Shown: positions 22,794 through 33,932 of the stretch, piece after piece
Position numbering within the stretch: the first letter of the stretch is position 1
Layout: each line of letters starts with the position of its first letter
From: Cannabis sativa
Lineage: Eukaryota > Streptophyta > Magnoliopsida > Rosales > Cannabaceae
DNA length: 64,000 nucleotides
Assembly (NCBI RefSeq): GCF_029168945.1
Contig: NC_083601.1
Location: forward strand, 36,941,660-37,005,659
Direction of reading: 5' to 3'
The notes under the pieces: model-generated
Seen by the model: only the letters and a program-made list of their open reading frames with translations
What the model was told of the DNA's origin: nothing
Databases searched by the model: none
Made by a program: the position numbers and the translations under genes

Positions 22794-24049
22794 GTTTCGT
22801 TTGTTATAATATTATCATTGTGATGTACATTTACTCATGTATTCTATTTCAGTGTGATGTGAGGCTGTGTATTGTTTGTTTATCGTTCTTTTTTTCATGT
22901 TTGAGTTTAATTAATGTAATTACACCTTGGCTGTTATCTATTCAAACAGAAAATTAGTTTAGCCTTCGTACTTTTAATTGTTGTTTGTCAAAGATGTTAT
23001 AAACTAAAAGAGCCTGAGTGATGCATAGAATTCGTGGTTGGTACTTATTTGAAATTGACTTTGTAAGACTAGTAAAATATCTGTAATATGTTATTTTTAT
23101 GTAACAATTAAAGTGTAAAAGGGGAGGGGTCAATATGAGTAGACTTAAATGAATTGTTAGCTACTGTAGATTACTAAATACTTTAGTTTAGAACATGTTT
23201 TAATATTGAGCTCTCTTACATATTATTATCCAATTTTTCTTCCCCTTTTAATGATGTTGTTTGGCATTTCATTTAACATTTTATGTATAGGAAAGTGATC
23301 GTTATGACCGAAGTATACTATCTACTTAGTTAAAGCAGAATATTTACAGAGAAAAATATTACGGTTTTTGCTCATATTAGTTAAATGCAAAATTGATTGC
23401 CTTTTTAGAAATTAATTTATTTTCTTTTAGAATTTGGTTTAATTTGTGATTATTTTTGTAAATTTAAATGGCAGGATGCCTTAAATTAATAATTCAATAA
23501 ATTACTAATTGAGTAGAGAAGTAGAACATATAAATTGCTTAGCTAGTATTCTATTATTTGAGATAAGCTATATAAGATAACCATTTATTAATTTATTAAA
23601 TTAAAATACATAAAATTTTATATTAAATTGCATCTATTACTGTATAACATCTGTACGTGGTGTTAGAACTCTTATTTGAGATTCCGAATCTGCCACCCTA
23701 TCAATATTTTCCCAGCTCATTCATGCCAATGATTGACCTTCCTAATACATGATTCTGAAATATATGTTTTGTTTTATGTTTTAGATTCAGCCGCAAGTTA
23801 TATATCCGATAGAGAAATTTATCCTAAAAGTTCAAAAATAAAAGTAAATGGGTGATATAATCAAAATTCTCATTTACCTTTTTCCTTCTTGTGATTTACC
23901 TAAGCTATATAAACTTTTGTACCTATTATGTGTCCCTGCCTAGTAGTATTACTTATTTTAAACTATACAAACCTTGCGCTATCACCAGCGTTACTTTTAA
24001 GAAGAAGTTAACTAAGAAATTAAGAAAGAGTAAAGTCATGCAACGTGTC
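22794..24049. other. intergenic between kiwellin genes 1 and 2
   Basis: AT-rich DNA with no recognised feature except the presumed 3'UTR of gene 1 and the gene 2 promoter. Confidence 0.55.
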
Positions 24050-24057
24050 TATATAAG
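24050..24057 (+). promoter_or_regulatory. TATA box of kiwellin gene 2
   Basis: TATATAAG lies about 80 bp upstream of the ATG at 24131. The surrounding sequence differs from the gene 1 and gene 4 promoters. Confidence 0.6.
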
Positions 24058-24130
24058 CGCATGATCTATATATGAATACCCAACCCAGCTAAACCACTAA
24101 ATCAATTTGCAGAAGAGAAAAGAAAATATA

Positions 24131-24697
24131 ATGAGCTATACTTCTACAACAGCTCTCTGTGTTCTACTAGTCCTTATTGCAACCAACTTATTAAGCATTA
24201 ATGAAGCTAAAAGATGCAATCCCAGTGGGAAACTAAGAGGCAAAAAGCCACCTCCAGGAAAATGCAACCCTGAAAATCAATCAGAATGCTGCAAAAAGGG
24301 CCAGTTCTATACTACCTACGAGTGCTCACCAAGGGTGTCTCGCCACACCAAGGCAGTTCTGACAATTAACAGCTTCCAGAAGGGTGGTGATGGCGGCGGG
24401 AAATCAGCATGTGACAACAAGTTTCACTCGGACAACATTCCGGTGGTGGCCTTATCCACAGGATGGTTCAATAAAGGGCACAGGTGTTTACAGAACATAA
24501 CCATACATGGTAATGGGAGAAGTGTGAGTGCAATGGTTGTGGATGAGTGTGATTCAACAGTAGGGTGTGATGAGATTCATGATTATCAGCCCCCATGTCC
24601 TCATAACATTGTTGATGCTTCTAAAGCCGTTTGGAAGGCATTAGGAGTCCCCAAACATAAACGGGGTGAGCTTGATATCTTCTGGTCTGAAGATTGA
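24131..24697 (+). CDS. kiwellin/ripening-related secreted protein (copy 2)
   Basis: An intronless protein of 188 residues from ATG 24131. The reading frame stays open back to 24107, but there it begins with TTG, so the ATG is the better start. It also gives a clean signal peptide ([20 protein letters not shown]..., likely cut after NEA). All ten mature cysteines and the motifs [35 protein letters not shown] and [15 protein letters not shown] (here HNIVDASK) are present. It has the kiwellin double-psi beta-barrel fold without the kissper region. It is more basic than copies 1 and 4 ([23 protein letters not shown]) and ends FWSED rather than YWSQA. An apoplastic defence or ripening role is inferred from the family. 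Confidence 0.94.
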   Translation: MSYTSTTALCVLLVLIATNLLSINEAKRCNPSGKLRGKKPPPGKCNPENQSECCKKGQFYTTYECSPRVSRHTKAVLTINSFQKGGDGGGKSACDNKFHSDNIPVVALSTGWFNKGHRCLQNITIHGNGRSVSAMVVDECDSTVGCDEIHDYQPPCPHNIVDASKAVWKALGVPKHKRGELDIFWSED

Positions 24698-25369
24698 TTC
24701 TCCTTTTTCTATATATGTATGCTAATAATTATTGTTATTAAATAAGCAAAATGGGAATGCATGCAGAAAGGTTGAATAGTTAATCTCATAATTGTTATTA
24801 GACGGGGTCATTATTCTCCTAACCTTTAATGAATCATGTTATTGATTAATTTGTATCCATGTGTGTATTTCTAATATTATTACAAATAAAGCTATATTCT
24901 TCCCCCTTTTTCTATATTAATCTTCTGAACTTATTGAACTTTGATGGATGGGTCTTTAGAGTACATATCTTTAATTTGTTATTAATTAAGAAATGTTAAA
25001 CATACAAGCGCGCGGTCAGTACGTCCTTACTCATTATCTGCCTTTGAAATTTTAACGAGTTATATCTCTATGTTTGAACATCCTACATATTTATTATGTA
25101 TGTATGTATCTAAGAACAGTTAATTTTATTATTTCACCAATTAGCCATAGTGTTCTCATAGGAGTTAGGACTAGCTACTTTAACAACAGATCAGAACACT
25201 AAGAAATATATTACAGATTTAGATGCACACTACAATCATACAAAATCATATAAGAACATGATTAACTTAGCCAAGGACTTCCACAACGGATAAGAATAAG
25301 AAAATTCAATATTGATATTAATGTACTATATAGAAGAAGGAAAGTGATGATGAGCGAACTAGTTATGAA
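24698..25369. other. intergenic between convergent kiwellin genes 2 and 3
   Basis: This holds the facing 3' ends of gene 2 (plus) and gene 3 (minus). No other feature was recognised. Confidence 0.55.
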
Positions 25370-25945
25370 TTAGGCATCAGACCAGGTAATATCCAAGTCA
25401 CCCCAGTCCCGAGGAGGAACACCAAGAGCTTTCCAAACAGCCTTGGAGGCATCAACAACGTTGTTGGCGCATGGAGGTTGGTAGTCCTCATCTTTGCCAC
25501 ACCCCACAGAGGAGTCACACTCGTCCACCACCATCGCCTCCACACTACGCCCACTCGGGGCTCTGATGGTCACGTTCTTGAGGCACCTGCTTCCACCTTC
25601 GTACCACCCCGTCGACAGTGCCACCACGGGCGTGTCATCCGAGTAGTAGCGGTTGTCACACTTGGCTGGGGCGCCACCGTCCCCGCCACCCTCGAAGCTG
25701 TTGATTGTCATATAGGCCTTGGTGTGTGCAGTTACGGAGGGGGAGCATTCGTAGACTTTGTACATTCTGCCCTCCACGCAGCACAGGTCGTCCTCCATGC
25801 ATTCGCCCGGTGGTAGCTTCTTTCCCTTGATTCTACCGCTCGGGCGGCATTTTGAGGCTGCACCCTCGTCACAATTTATTAATACTAATGTTAGAAAGAG
25901 AATTATTAGTCCCAAGAGAAAAATACGGTGATTATTATTAGACAT
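25370..25945 (-). CDS. kiwellin/ripening-related secreted protein (copy 3, inverted)
   Basis: An intronless 191-residue protein on the minus strand. The signal peptide is MSNNNHRIFLLGLIILFLTL and onward, cut before about residue 32. The mature part keeps the ten conserved cysteines and [40 protein letters not shown] and [17 protein letters not shown], ending LDITWSDA. It is the most divergent of the four copies (for example CMEDDLCC and RAPSGRSVEA). Its codons are clearly richer in G/C at third positions than those of the other three copies, which suggests an older lineage, gene conversion or different expression. It is convergent with copy 2 and divergent from copy 4. Apoplastic function is inferred from the family. 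Confidence 0.95.
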   Translation of the reverse strand: MSNNNHRIFLLGLIILFLTLVLINCDEGAASKCRPSGRIKGKKLPPGECMEDDLCCVEGRMYKVYECSPSVTAHTKAYMTINSFEGGGDGGAPAKCDNRYYSDDTPVVALSTGWYEGGSRCLKNVTIRAPSGRSVEAMVVDECDSSVGCGKDEDYQPPCANNVVDASKAVWKALGVPPRDWGDLDITWSDA

Positions 25946-27023
25946 ATTGATATTGATTGATATTCTCTCTTATTAATAACTTAAATTTGCGTATATGTTA
26001 TATGTATAATGAATGAGTTTTGCTTTGCATGAGATTTAGTAGTACTTATATTTATTAGTTAGTGCTCCGCTACATCAGAGAGATCAATACATATATTAAT
26101 AATATATTGTTTTGGAATTTCACAGCAGATCACTATCAACATGACGGTACGTACTGATTAAACCATGCACATTAAGGTTTTTGAAATTTATTCCCGAATC
26201 CATCTGATTATAAGAACAGTTAAAATATTACTGGAATAAGAGTCAAATCGATCTACTCCTAGTGTTTCACATATAAAATAGGATAATCTTCATGAGAGAG
26301 GGGTTGTTATCATTGGACGGTTCTAGGGGAAAACATTTGCTTAATTATAATCTACCAAGACAAAGTTTCTAACTTAGAGGTGATGACTTGACTTGGATGC
26401 TGGGACAAAATAGCAGTATTTTATGTATATTCTCTTTCAATACACTGTTGCTGTAGTAAGTACAGCAAGATGCCAAACTCTTTTTATTTGTTTTATTTTT
26501 CTAGGCAGCAAGATTCCAAAATCACTTGCGTGAAAAGTTTTCTCAAGTCTAATATATATTATTCTAATTGTACACATCAACAATCTGATTCCCTTTCTCA
26601 GAAGAAAAAAATAAAAACAATCTGATTCCCTCAGTATATATGGAAAAAAAAAGATAATAATAATAATGCTAATAATAGCATAATACTCTATTGTTTGTTT
26701 CACAATAAAGGCCTCTTCGCGTACCTTTGTGAGGCCATTTGTATAAAATTCGTGATAAAATATGCTTCTTTTTCAGGTACTCTGTTTTGACATTTTGTGG
26801 TTCTAAATTTGCCAGGACGCCACGTAGATTCTGAATCATATAGGAGAATTAATATGGCTTAAACATGGTGGTACAGCTAAAAGCCCCGTTTCTCTATTTA
26901 ATTTATTTAGTATTAGTTTATTTGAATAACCCACTTATTTGAAATAAAGACTGCAAAAATATCTTATTTTTAGAAGCACACAAAAAGAACATTTATCACT
27001 TCTTGTACTTACTACTTGGTCTC
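25946..27023. other. intergenic between divergent kiwellin genes 3 and 4
   Basis: A shared upstream region for gene 3 (minus) and gene 4 (plus). An (AAT)n tract lies near 26655-26670. No gene or clear element was recognised. Confidence 0.55.
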
Positions 27024-27031
27024 TATATATA
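27024..27031 (+). promoter_or_regulatory. TATA box of kiwellin gene 4
   Basis: CTCTATATATAGA lies about 85 bp upstream of the ATG. The region to the start codon aligns with that of gene 1 (AATCAACTTTCAC, then an A-rich leader). Confidence 0.7.
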
Positions 27032-27110
27032 GAGCCAACCTCGAAATCAACTTTCACAAATCTAACCAAAGAAAGAAGGTATCTAAAAACAAAAAAAAAA
27101 ATACAAAAGG

Positions 27111-27677
27111 ATGAAGAACCAATTTTGCTCCAAGACCCTTTTTCTCATTTTCCTTCTTGTGGTCACCCAGTGGTTGACCACAGAGGCTAAAACTTGCAAT
27201 CCCAGTGGGAAAATAAGAGGGAAAAAGCCTCCTCCAGGACAATGCAACCAAGAAAATGACTCTGATTGCTGCAAGCAAGGCAAATCTTATACTACCTACG
27301 AGTGCTCACCAAGAGTGTCAGGCAAAACCAAGGCAGTTTTGACAATCAACAGCTTTGAGAAGGGTGGAGATGGCGGAGGGCCCTCAGAATGCGACAACAA
27401 TTACCACTCAGACGACACTCCGGTGGTGGCATTGTCCACGGGCTGGTTCAACAATATGCAGAGATGTCTTCAGAACATAACCATATATGGTAATGGGAGA
27501 AGTGTGAGTGCAATGGTTGTGGATGAGTGTGATTCAACAGCAGGGTGTGATGCTGATCATGATTATCAGCCTCCTTGTCCTAATAACATCGTTGATGCTT
27601 CTAAAGCTGTTTGGAAGGCATTAGGAGTCTCCAAAGGTGACTGGGGCGAATTGGATATTTACTGGTCTCAAGCTTGA
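27111..27677 (+). CDS. kiwellin/ripening-related secreted protein (copy 4)
   Basis: An intronless 188-residue protein, collinear without gaps with copy 1 (about 90% identical). Signal peptide 1-26 has the core [13 protein letters not shown] and is likely cut after TEA. Ten mature cysteines and all kiwellin motifs ([59 protein letters not shown]) are intact. Several changes from copy 1 alter charge (N64E, H72K, K97N, S102D, E176K), and most lie outside the conserved core. Promoter similarity to copy 1 means the pair arose by a segmental duplication that skipped over or predates copies 2 and 3. An apoplastic role is inferred. Confidence 0.95.
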   Translation: MKNQFCSKTLFLIFLLVVTQWLTTEAKTCNPSGKIRGKKPPPGQCNQENDSDCCKQGKSYTTYECSPRVSGKTKAVLTINSFEKGGDGGGPSECDNNYHSDDTPVVALSTGWFNNMQRCLQNITIYGNGRSVSAMVVDECDSTAGCDADHDYQPPCPNNIVDASKAVWKALGVSKGDWGELDIYWSQA

Positions 27678-29073
27678 TTTCCCTTTATCTCCATACATAT
27701 TATGTTATATCTTGTAAATTTGCACTGCATTGTGATTGAGGTTGTTGCATTTTTATTATGGTTCTGTTTTATTTTCTTATAATATACTCCTTTTCATTGG
27801 CAGTAAGTAGTTGTTCCTTCATGTTGTTTAATGAAAAGATACATATTCTGAAAAGCTTCTCTAGATCAGTCATTAACACTTAGCCGAAACACATTAACTT
27901 TGAGTCAGTTCACTAGGAACACAGCCCCCTGAACTGAATCTGAACCCACCTAGACCTAGAATTAATAGTTGCGAGCCAAATAAATCCTTTGTCACAATAC
28001 ATAATTATCTGATAAGTAAAGAACCTAGTAGTAAAATTGTGATCCAAGATGGCAAAAATCGGAAGAAACCACAAAATGACAGCCCATTTCCAGAAAGAAA
28101 AAGAAAATGTTGCCTTCAAGCTAAATGCTGCCTTAGAGCAAAAGAAAAGAAAAAGGCTAGATGAATTTATAAAAAAATACTGATGGATTTGGAAGATAGA
28201 ATTATGTTTGCATTTGTTTCATTCACATAGCTGAAAGGTTTCATATAATAGATTATGTAGTTCTAGAAAGATTGACATACATGATACATTAAAGGTTTCA
28301 TATAATAGATTATGTAGTTCTAGAAAAATAAACATACATTAAACTAACAGTTGGAGTCTAATCTTTATACAATTATCCCTCAATGGAACATAATTAACTT
28401 TCCACAAATTATTGAATAACATGAGTAAAGTTTCCCTAAAATAAAGACAGACATCCAATTGAGAAAACTGGAATCGAAAGCTACAGAACTAACCAAAAGT
28501 AGTCATAGTTTGTTGTTCTTCTAGCTACTGAACGGTTTATAGGTTTGTCCAAGTTTGGGTGTGGTCAATATGATCCAATCTGGAGCTATTGGCCTTAGGC
28601 TTGGTCAGTCTACATCTGCTGCTAGAAAAACTTCCATTGAAAAATTCATTGACAAATATAAATTAGAGGCAAAATTAGATTTATCTTTTAAAATGACAAA
28701 TTAATATGTATGAAGTATGATAGCTCTAAAGAATTGAGAGGTGAAAAGATTCTTCTACTTTTGATCTTCATTGCTGCTGAAGATAAAGATTTACATAATT
28801 AACCAATAAAACCTGCCCATTTTTAACAGCTAAAAAGGAACATAAACAACTAATACAAAACAAGATAATCTAAACACAAGTTCACCGGAGACCAGCAGGC
28901 CTTCTAGATACACAGTTATAGCTTATATAAACCCCAATAATAATATTGGTTGCTACAAAGATTTTGCACATTCCATTCCCAAACAATAACCCAGAAAACA
29001 CAAGGTTCAAAAACACTGGCTAGCAAGACTAGGACATATACAATATAGAGCAGTTTCACGTCCAACCAACCTT
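27678..29073. other. intergenic between kiwellin cluster and MCTP gene
   Basis: This contains the facing 3' regions of copy 4 (plus) and the MCTP gene (minus), plus a short tandem duplication near 28234. No other gene was recognised. Confidence 0.55.
28234..28346. repeat. 57-bp tandem duplication
   Basis: AAAGGTTTCATATAATAGAT and the following bases recur 57 bp later (28291). Only a few differences lie near the 3' end of each unit. Confidence 0.8.
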
Positions 29074-32000
29074 CTACAGCATGCTATCTGTCCTTGCTGG
29101 AAGCCGTCGGAAGAAGTTAAGGGGCATCGACGGTGTCTTTCTCCTGAACCTTGGGTGTCTCATGACATAAAACCCGGCAAGAAGGGCCAGAATTTGAAAA
29201 GGAGTCACGTACAAAACAATGGCAGCAACAAGACAGAACATTATGAAAATAGTTGTGGCCCGAGAGTCCCTCCAGCTGAGCAACGCCTGCAAGCGCTCCC
29301 CTTGTGTGGCAATGTCGCCCACCACAGTTTGAATCCTGCCAGCCACGCTCCTCAAACGGTCGTACCTCATCCGGACAATATCAGTGGCCCGGGACGTTGG
29401 AAAAGTGTCGAATTCTTCATCTAGCTCATCGGGATTCACAGCATCTGCGTGTGAGAGCCTTGTGTTCATGTGGGGAGGGTTACTCGGTCGATACCGAAAG
29501 TTCCATAACCCGATTAAGAACATGTAGAGGAAAACAGTTGGAAGTATGAGTTCGGGAAAACAAACCAGCATGATGAATAAAGCGTGTACTAGTACTGTTG
29601 TAACTGGGTTTTTCCATCTGCAGACTTCTCCAAACCATTTTCCTACGGAGAATAAGCCCGAAAAGACAGTCATTAACCTGAAAAAGTTAGCCTTGCTGCG
29701 CCTCATGCTCCATAGATGGGAATCAGCGTCGGACATGTACTCAACAACCTCCCGACGCAGAGGAGGCTCAGCTCTGCTCAACCTTGCAGCCACTATGTTG
29801 ACAGCCTGGTGACGCAGCGACTCTTGTTGAATCACGGTTAGTGGCCTAATGTAGTGCATTTTGGGCAAAAGGGGTTTAGTGTACTTGAACATCATGTTTG
29901 TCAACGAAGTGCAGGAAAATCTTATGGCCAAGTGAAGTTCCCCCATTTTTTTAACCCCAGAAGGATGAAGAACAAGTAAGGGGTAAGAGTGTGTGTAAAC
30001 TCGGCCTGTCTGCAGAGTTGACATTCGAATCCTAACCTTGCCAATTTTCATGTCTCTGTTACCATCAGTGCCACCGATTTGAGCATTGTCGAAAACTCCA
30101 ATGGTAAGAACCGTTGCAGGGTCATAAACCTCCCAAGTGTACTGCTCATTGTATTTTGGGTTCAAGCTGTTGATTATAGTTCGAGTTCGAATCCATTTGT
30201 GGCCATACTTGGCAACGCAGTAGGTGTCTGATGTGCCTCTACTGTCCCTTGTCTTCATCGGATGAAGTCCATCAGCTCCAAGGATACCGAGTTCAAGAAC
30301 ACCAATGGAGGATTTCCATAGCTGCTTTGCCGTGGGACGAAGATCACTGCTGTAGTGAGTGGACTCGTCAAGAACATGGTACCCTCCATCAAGACAAACC
30401 CGAACTCGAACCCTGCTAGAGAATTTCTCCTTCTTGCTTTCACTCTTGTTTTCGCCTTCCATGGCAGCAGACATAGATTTTTCAAGAGGTAGCCACTTGT
30501 CACGAATGTTCCGATCATCAGCTCGCTTCTCTACGGTGTGCAACTGAATAACGGCTCTCCCAAGTGTCTCATCTTTGCTGGGCCCAGTTCGGTCTTCAAC
30601 CGTGATAACCAATGGTTCTTCAAATGGCTCAGCAGCAACGAACAACAAATCATCGTTCCACATTGGATTCATACCCCGAGCCTGAACTGGTTTAGTCCTC
30701 TGAATCTGATTGCCAAGCTGAATTTTCACATAACAATCAGGGATTCGCGACTTATCAGAAGTAACCAAATCCTGCGCCTCAATCACATTGACACGGACGT
30801 ACCACAGCCTCGGAGAATGGTAAACTTTTGATCGGATGTGTGCCAATGCCGACGGAGCATTATCTGTTGGACCGATCGCATCTGAATGCCAAGCATCTGG
30901 AAAAGCCTCATCAGCTTGTGTTCCGTACCAAACTGCAAGCATAAGCTCCCCCTTCTTCTTGTCCCCATCCTTGTCCACAAGCCTGTACCATTCAGGAGCC
31001 AAAGGACTATCTGGTGGAACTCTAGTTGGAACCTCGTGTAGATCAAACCTGACCGTCCCAACCAAGTCATCCATAACAAGATCCTTGTCTTTCACAACTA
31101 CTTCAAGAACAGAGGACTGAAGATTATCCCTGGCAAATGCAAAAACCTCATTCCATTCAGGACTTGACTTCTTCTCAAAATGCTTTGTCTTTCCCCTGAA
31201 GTTCCCAATTTTCACCTCGACATAAGGATCAAGACTGCCTGTTAAATCCATTGAAGGAAGATCACGAGCTTTAACAACTCTTACGAACAAGTACTGCATC
31301 TTCTCCACGAGATCATAGGTGCTCGTAGGTCTGTTGTTTCCAGGGATAACTCGGCCTCCCACAACTCGTCCACCACCCAAAAAAGGACTTGTCTCCCTTA
31401 TGGTGTAATCAGCTGGCTGAGCCGGGGCACCTGTAAACATCTTAACAACTTTGGGAGCCTGAGGTTCTGATTTCATCTCATACAACCCATAATTCTGTGC
31501 AGGCTGAACTACAACTGGAGCAGGAGCAACACTCTTCTGTTCAGCTGGACTTTCTTTCGGAAGATGATGAAATGTGTGTCTCGAGTCGGATTTCTCATTT
31601 GAGAATAAATTCGAGACAAAATTTGCAACTTTTGGCTGTTTTGGCTCGGCCTTTACAGGGTTGTCCATGGCAGGAAGAGGATTTGATGACCTTATACTTG
31701 GATCATCTATCACAAACACTTTCAGACCAATCTCTCCCTTCACACGAGACAATAAGTGTCGTTTATCAAGAGGGTAGTGCAGAACAAGCGAATCAGCATA
31801 AGGAACAAATGAGGTCGACGTGAGGCAGACTTTCCCAAGGAAGGATTTCGCGTTGTTGTTCTTGTTGAGGCTGTAGACAAAGGCCTCAAGAGTGTGATTA
31901 TGTAAATTGCTTGGATCAGTAATGTTGAAATAGAAAGTCTCGTTCCAAACTGGGTTCAAGTCTTTTTCTTTTACTGTTGTTCGAAATCTCTGGTGATCAA

Positions 32001-32097
32001 AATGGAGCTCAACAAAAGCATTCGATGCACCTTGACCATCTTTAGGCATGAGATCATGAGCCCCCACAACCTCAACCCCTAACTTGAGGTTACTCAT
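29074..32097 (-). CDS. multiple C2 domain and transmembrane region protein (MCTP)
   Basis: An uninterrupted 1007-codon ORF. There are four C2 domains, at about residues 3-110, 267-395, 431-540 and 598-727. C2-2 keeps a full acidic set (SMDLTGSLDPYVE, KDKDLVMDD) for Ca2+/lipid binding. C2-1 has SNAFVE instead of SDPYVE, and C2-3 and C2-4 are also partly altered. The C-terminal plant PRT_C region carries two hydrophobic hairpin-like segments (about 831-867 and 946-980) and ends NFFRRLPARTDSML. Plant MCTPs (the FTIP/QUIRKY group) sit in the ER and tether it to the plasma membrane at plasmodesmata, affecting cell-to-cell traffic. Length and four C2s fit the 1000-1030-residue subgroup rather than the shorter FTIP1-like one. 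The start MSNLKLGVEVVGAHDL is the family norm. Confidence 0.97.
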   Translation of the reverse strand: MSNLKLGVEVVGAHDLMPKDGQGASNAFVELHFDHQRFRTTVKEKDLNPVWNETFYFNITDPSNLHNHTLEAFVYSLNKNNNAKSFLGKVCLTSTSFVPYADSLVLHYPLDKRHLLSRVKGEIGLKVFVIDDPSIRSSNPLPAMDNPVKAEPKQPKVANFVSNLFSNEKSDSRHTFHHLPKESPAEQKSVAPAPVVVQPAQNYGLYEMKSEPQAPKVVKMFTGAPAQPADYTIRETSPFLGGGRVVGGRVIPGNNRPTSTYDLVEKMQYLFVRVVKARDLPSMDLTGSLDPYVEVKIGNFRGKTKHFEKKSSPEWNEVFAFARDNLQSSVLEVVVKDKDLVMDDLVGTVRFDLHEVPTRVPPDSPLAPEWYRLVDKDGDKKKGELMLAVWYGTQADEAFPDAWHSDAIGPTDNAPSALAHIRSKVYHSPRLWYVRVNVIEAQDLVTSDKSRIPDCYVKIQLGNQIQRTKPVQARGMNPMWNDDLLFVAAEPFEEPLVITVEDRTGPSKDETLGRAVIQLHTVEKRADDRNIRDKWLPLEKSMSAAMEGENKSESKKEKFSSRVRVRVCLDGGYHVLDESTHYSSDLRPTAKQLWKSSIGVLELGILGADGLHPMKTRDSRGTSDTYCVAKYGHKWIRTRTIINSLNPKYNEQYTWEVYDPATVLTIGVFDNAQIGGTDGNRDMKIGKVRIRMSTLQTGRVYTHSYPLLVLHPSGVKKMGELHLAIRFSCTSLTNMMFKYTKPLLPKMHYIRPLTVIQQESLRHQAVNIVAARLSRAEPPLRREVVEYMSDADSHLWSMRRSKANFFRLMTVFSGLFSVGKWFGEVCRWKNPVTTVLVHALFIMLVCFPELILPTVFLYMFLIGLWNFRYRPSNPPHMNTRLSHADAVNPDELDEEFDTFPTSRATDIVRMRYDRLRSVAGRIQTVVGDIATQGERLQALLSWRDSRATTIFIMFCLVAAIVLYVTPFQILALLAGFYVMRHPRFRRKTPSMPLNFFRRLPARTDSML

Positions 32098-32137
32098 TGT
32101 AACTTAATTATCTTTGAAGTTACAAAATAGAAGCAAC

Positions 32138-33286
32138 CTGAAACAGAGGAAACAAAAAAGGTCATAAGAACAAAAACAAGTCGCCACTTCAAATATACAG
32201 CCTAGTAAGAGCTAGTTTCAAGAGATAACTTACTTCAGTCATTACTTAACAAGAATGAATATTGTAGAATCTACTTACTAAATAAAAGAAAATAGACACT
32301 CATGCAATCTACAGTTATATTAAGCTCAATTGCTATTATTTTAATATCTGGGTACTTGTTAGATTTTGCAAAACTATTATTATTCGTTCCCCCCACCCCT
32401 CTCTTTTTGGTCATTAGAGACCTTTAGACAGAAGCCCAATACTAACACAAAGTTTTTGTCTGCATTTTACTCCAGTAATAAAATACAATCAAAATCCAAT
32501 CCATAATAATTTTAATTCATCAAAAAGAAAAAAAATATATATGATAAAATAAAGGACAGGAATCTATAAACCTTTCGATCCGGGGGGAAAAAGAAAAGAA
32601 AAGCAGATTCTGATGAAAAGTTGGAATGTTTTAGCTTGAATTTGAAGCTATATGATTAGAATCCAAAAAAAAAAATACAGTATCTTAGAAAAGAAGGGGA
32701 AATCAGGTAAAAGCCCTTGACTTTTTGAGATTCTAAAGATTAGTATCAAACAACTAAATCCGCTTCTCTCTGACCCAAAATCAGAAGCAAGAACATTCAG
32801 AATCCTTTATTAAATATTTCTATAATTTTATTTTATTTTCTTAAAAAAAAAAAACATTTCATTTTTATTTTCGTCTTAGTCTTAAAGCACCAAAGCAAAC
32901 AATTTAGGGTCAAATTCCAGAAAACACTAAACATAAAAATGAAATCAGGGCTCTAGCAAAAACTGATCATCCAGGAGGAAAAGAAAAAAGCAAGAGACAC
33001 ACACCAAAAATTCTATCATCCAAAATAAAAAATTGAATAAAAGACCAAAACTTGTAGATACCAAGTAACCACTTGATTTCAAAATTTAATTTTTCATTCG
33101 TTCATAGAAAAGGGCGGAAAAAAAAAAAAGCTTGTACCTTTCAGGAATTCTTATCCCTATGAAAAAAAAACAAACAAACAATCCGGAAAAAAAAAACATC
33201 AATAAAACAGAGAAAACCCAAACCACCTACCCTGTGAAAAAAAAAGGTGAATAGCTAGGTACTATTCAAAGGAAAATGAAACGCAC
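32138..33286 (-). other. probable 5'UTR intron of the MCTP gene
   Basis: On the minus strand AACCAG|GTGCGT (donor at 33286) and CTCTGTTTCAG|GTTGC (acceptor at 32138) bracket 1149 nt with no coding potential. The acceptor lies 40 nt before the ATG. A large leader intron is common for plant MCTPs with uninterrupted coding regions. This call is inference. Confidence 0.5.
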
Positions 33287-33923
33287 CTGGTTTTGAGAGA
33301 GCTGAGACTTGTATGGAGAAAAACCTTTCGAAAGAGACTGAGAGGGAGATAATAAATATTATTGAAGGGGGGAAATTTCACCTAATAACAAGAATATGAA
33401 GTTAATTGAGATGGTTAGTACCCAGAAAGAGAGACAAAAGTAAAGAGTCTTCGAAACCGAGGAATAGTAAGCAGAAGAGAAAACTCAGAAAAGGTCTTTG
33501 GTCCACTCTTTCTCCTTCTCCCATAAATATGAGTATTTGATTGGGTTAGTTTTGTTGTTTAGTTCAAGAATGTTTTATAGAACAGAACCTCCTCTTTGAG
33601 TAGTCAGTCATACTCAATACGTTTCAGTTTTAACATTCAAAACAAAACAGAGTATGGTGCAAAGAAATAACGGGCTTTAAACTACGCGCTATAATAGCTA
33701 AATGACACGTGTCAATCCATTTTTATTATGTTATTATTATTTTCTTTATTCCCTCGTTTTTTTTTTGTTTTCATTTCCAAAGCACAAAAAAAACCATTTA
33801 CTTCTTTTGCTTCGTTCTGAAGACACACTTAGAAAATCAATTATGTCTTTTCTGATGAAATCATGATTTTCTACCTAACTGCAGTCTAATATTTATTTCT
33901 ACTGAAACATATAGATAGAGATA
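33287..33923 (-). promoter_or_regulatory. probable MCTP first exon and promoter
   Basis: Purine/pyrimidine-rich leader-like sequence (AGTCTCAGCTCTCTC on the minus strand) lies next to the leader-intron donor. A weak TATTTATG lies near 33525. The region ends at the target duplication of the MITE at 33933. Confidence 0.35.
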
Positions 33924-33932
33924 GAAAATTTA

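Noticed and set aside
24107..24130. Upstream extension of kiwellin copy 2 by eight residues
   Set aside because: The extension begins with TTG, not ATG. The ATG at 24131 gives a proper signal peptide and the same length as copies 1 and 4.
25478..25816. 112-codon plus-strand ORF
   Set aside because: Antisense shadow of the GC-rich kiwellin copy 3.
29155..31823. Several ORFs opposite the MCTP gene
   Set aside because: All are antisense or frame shadows of the 1007-codon MCTP ORF.
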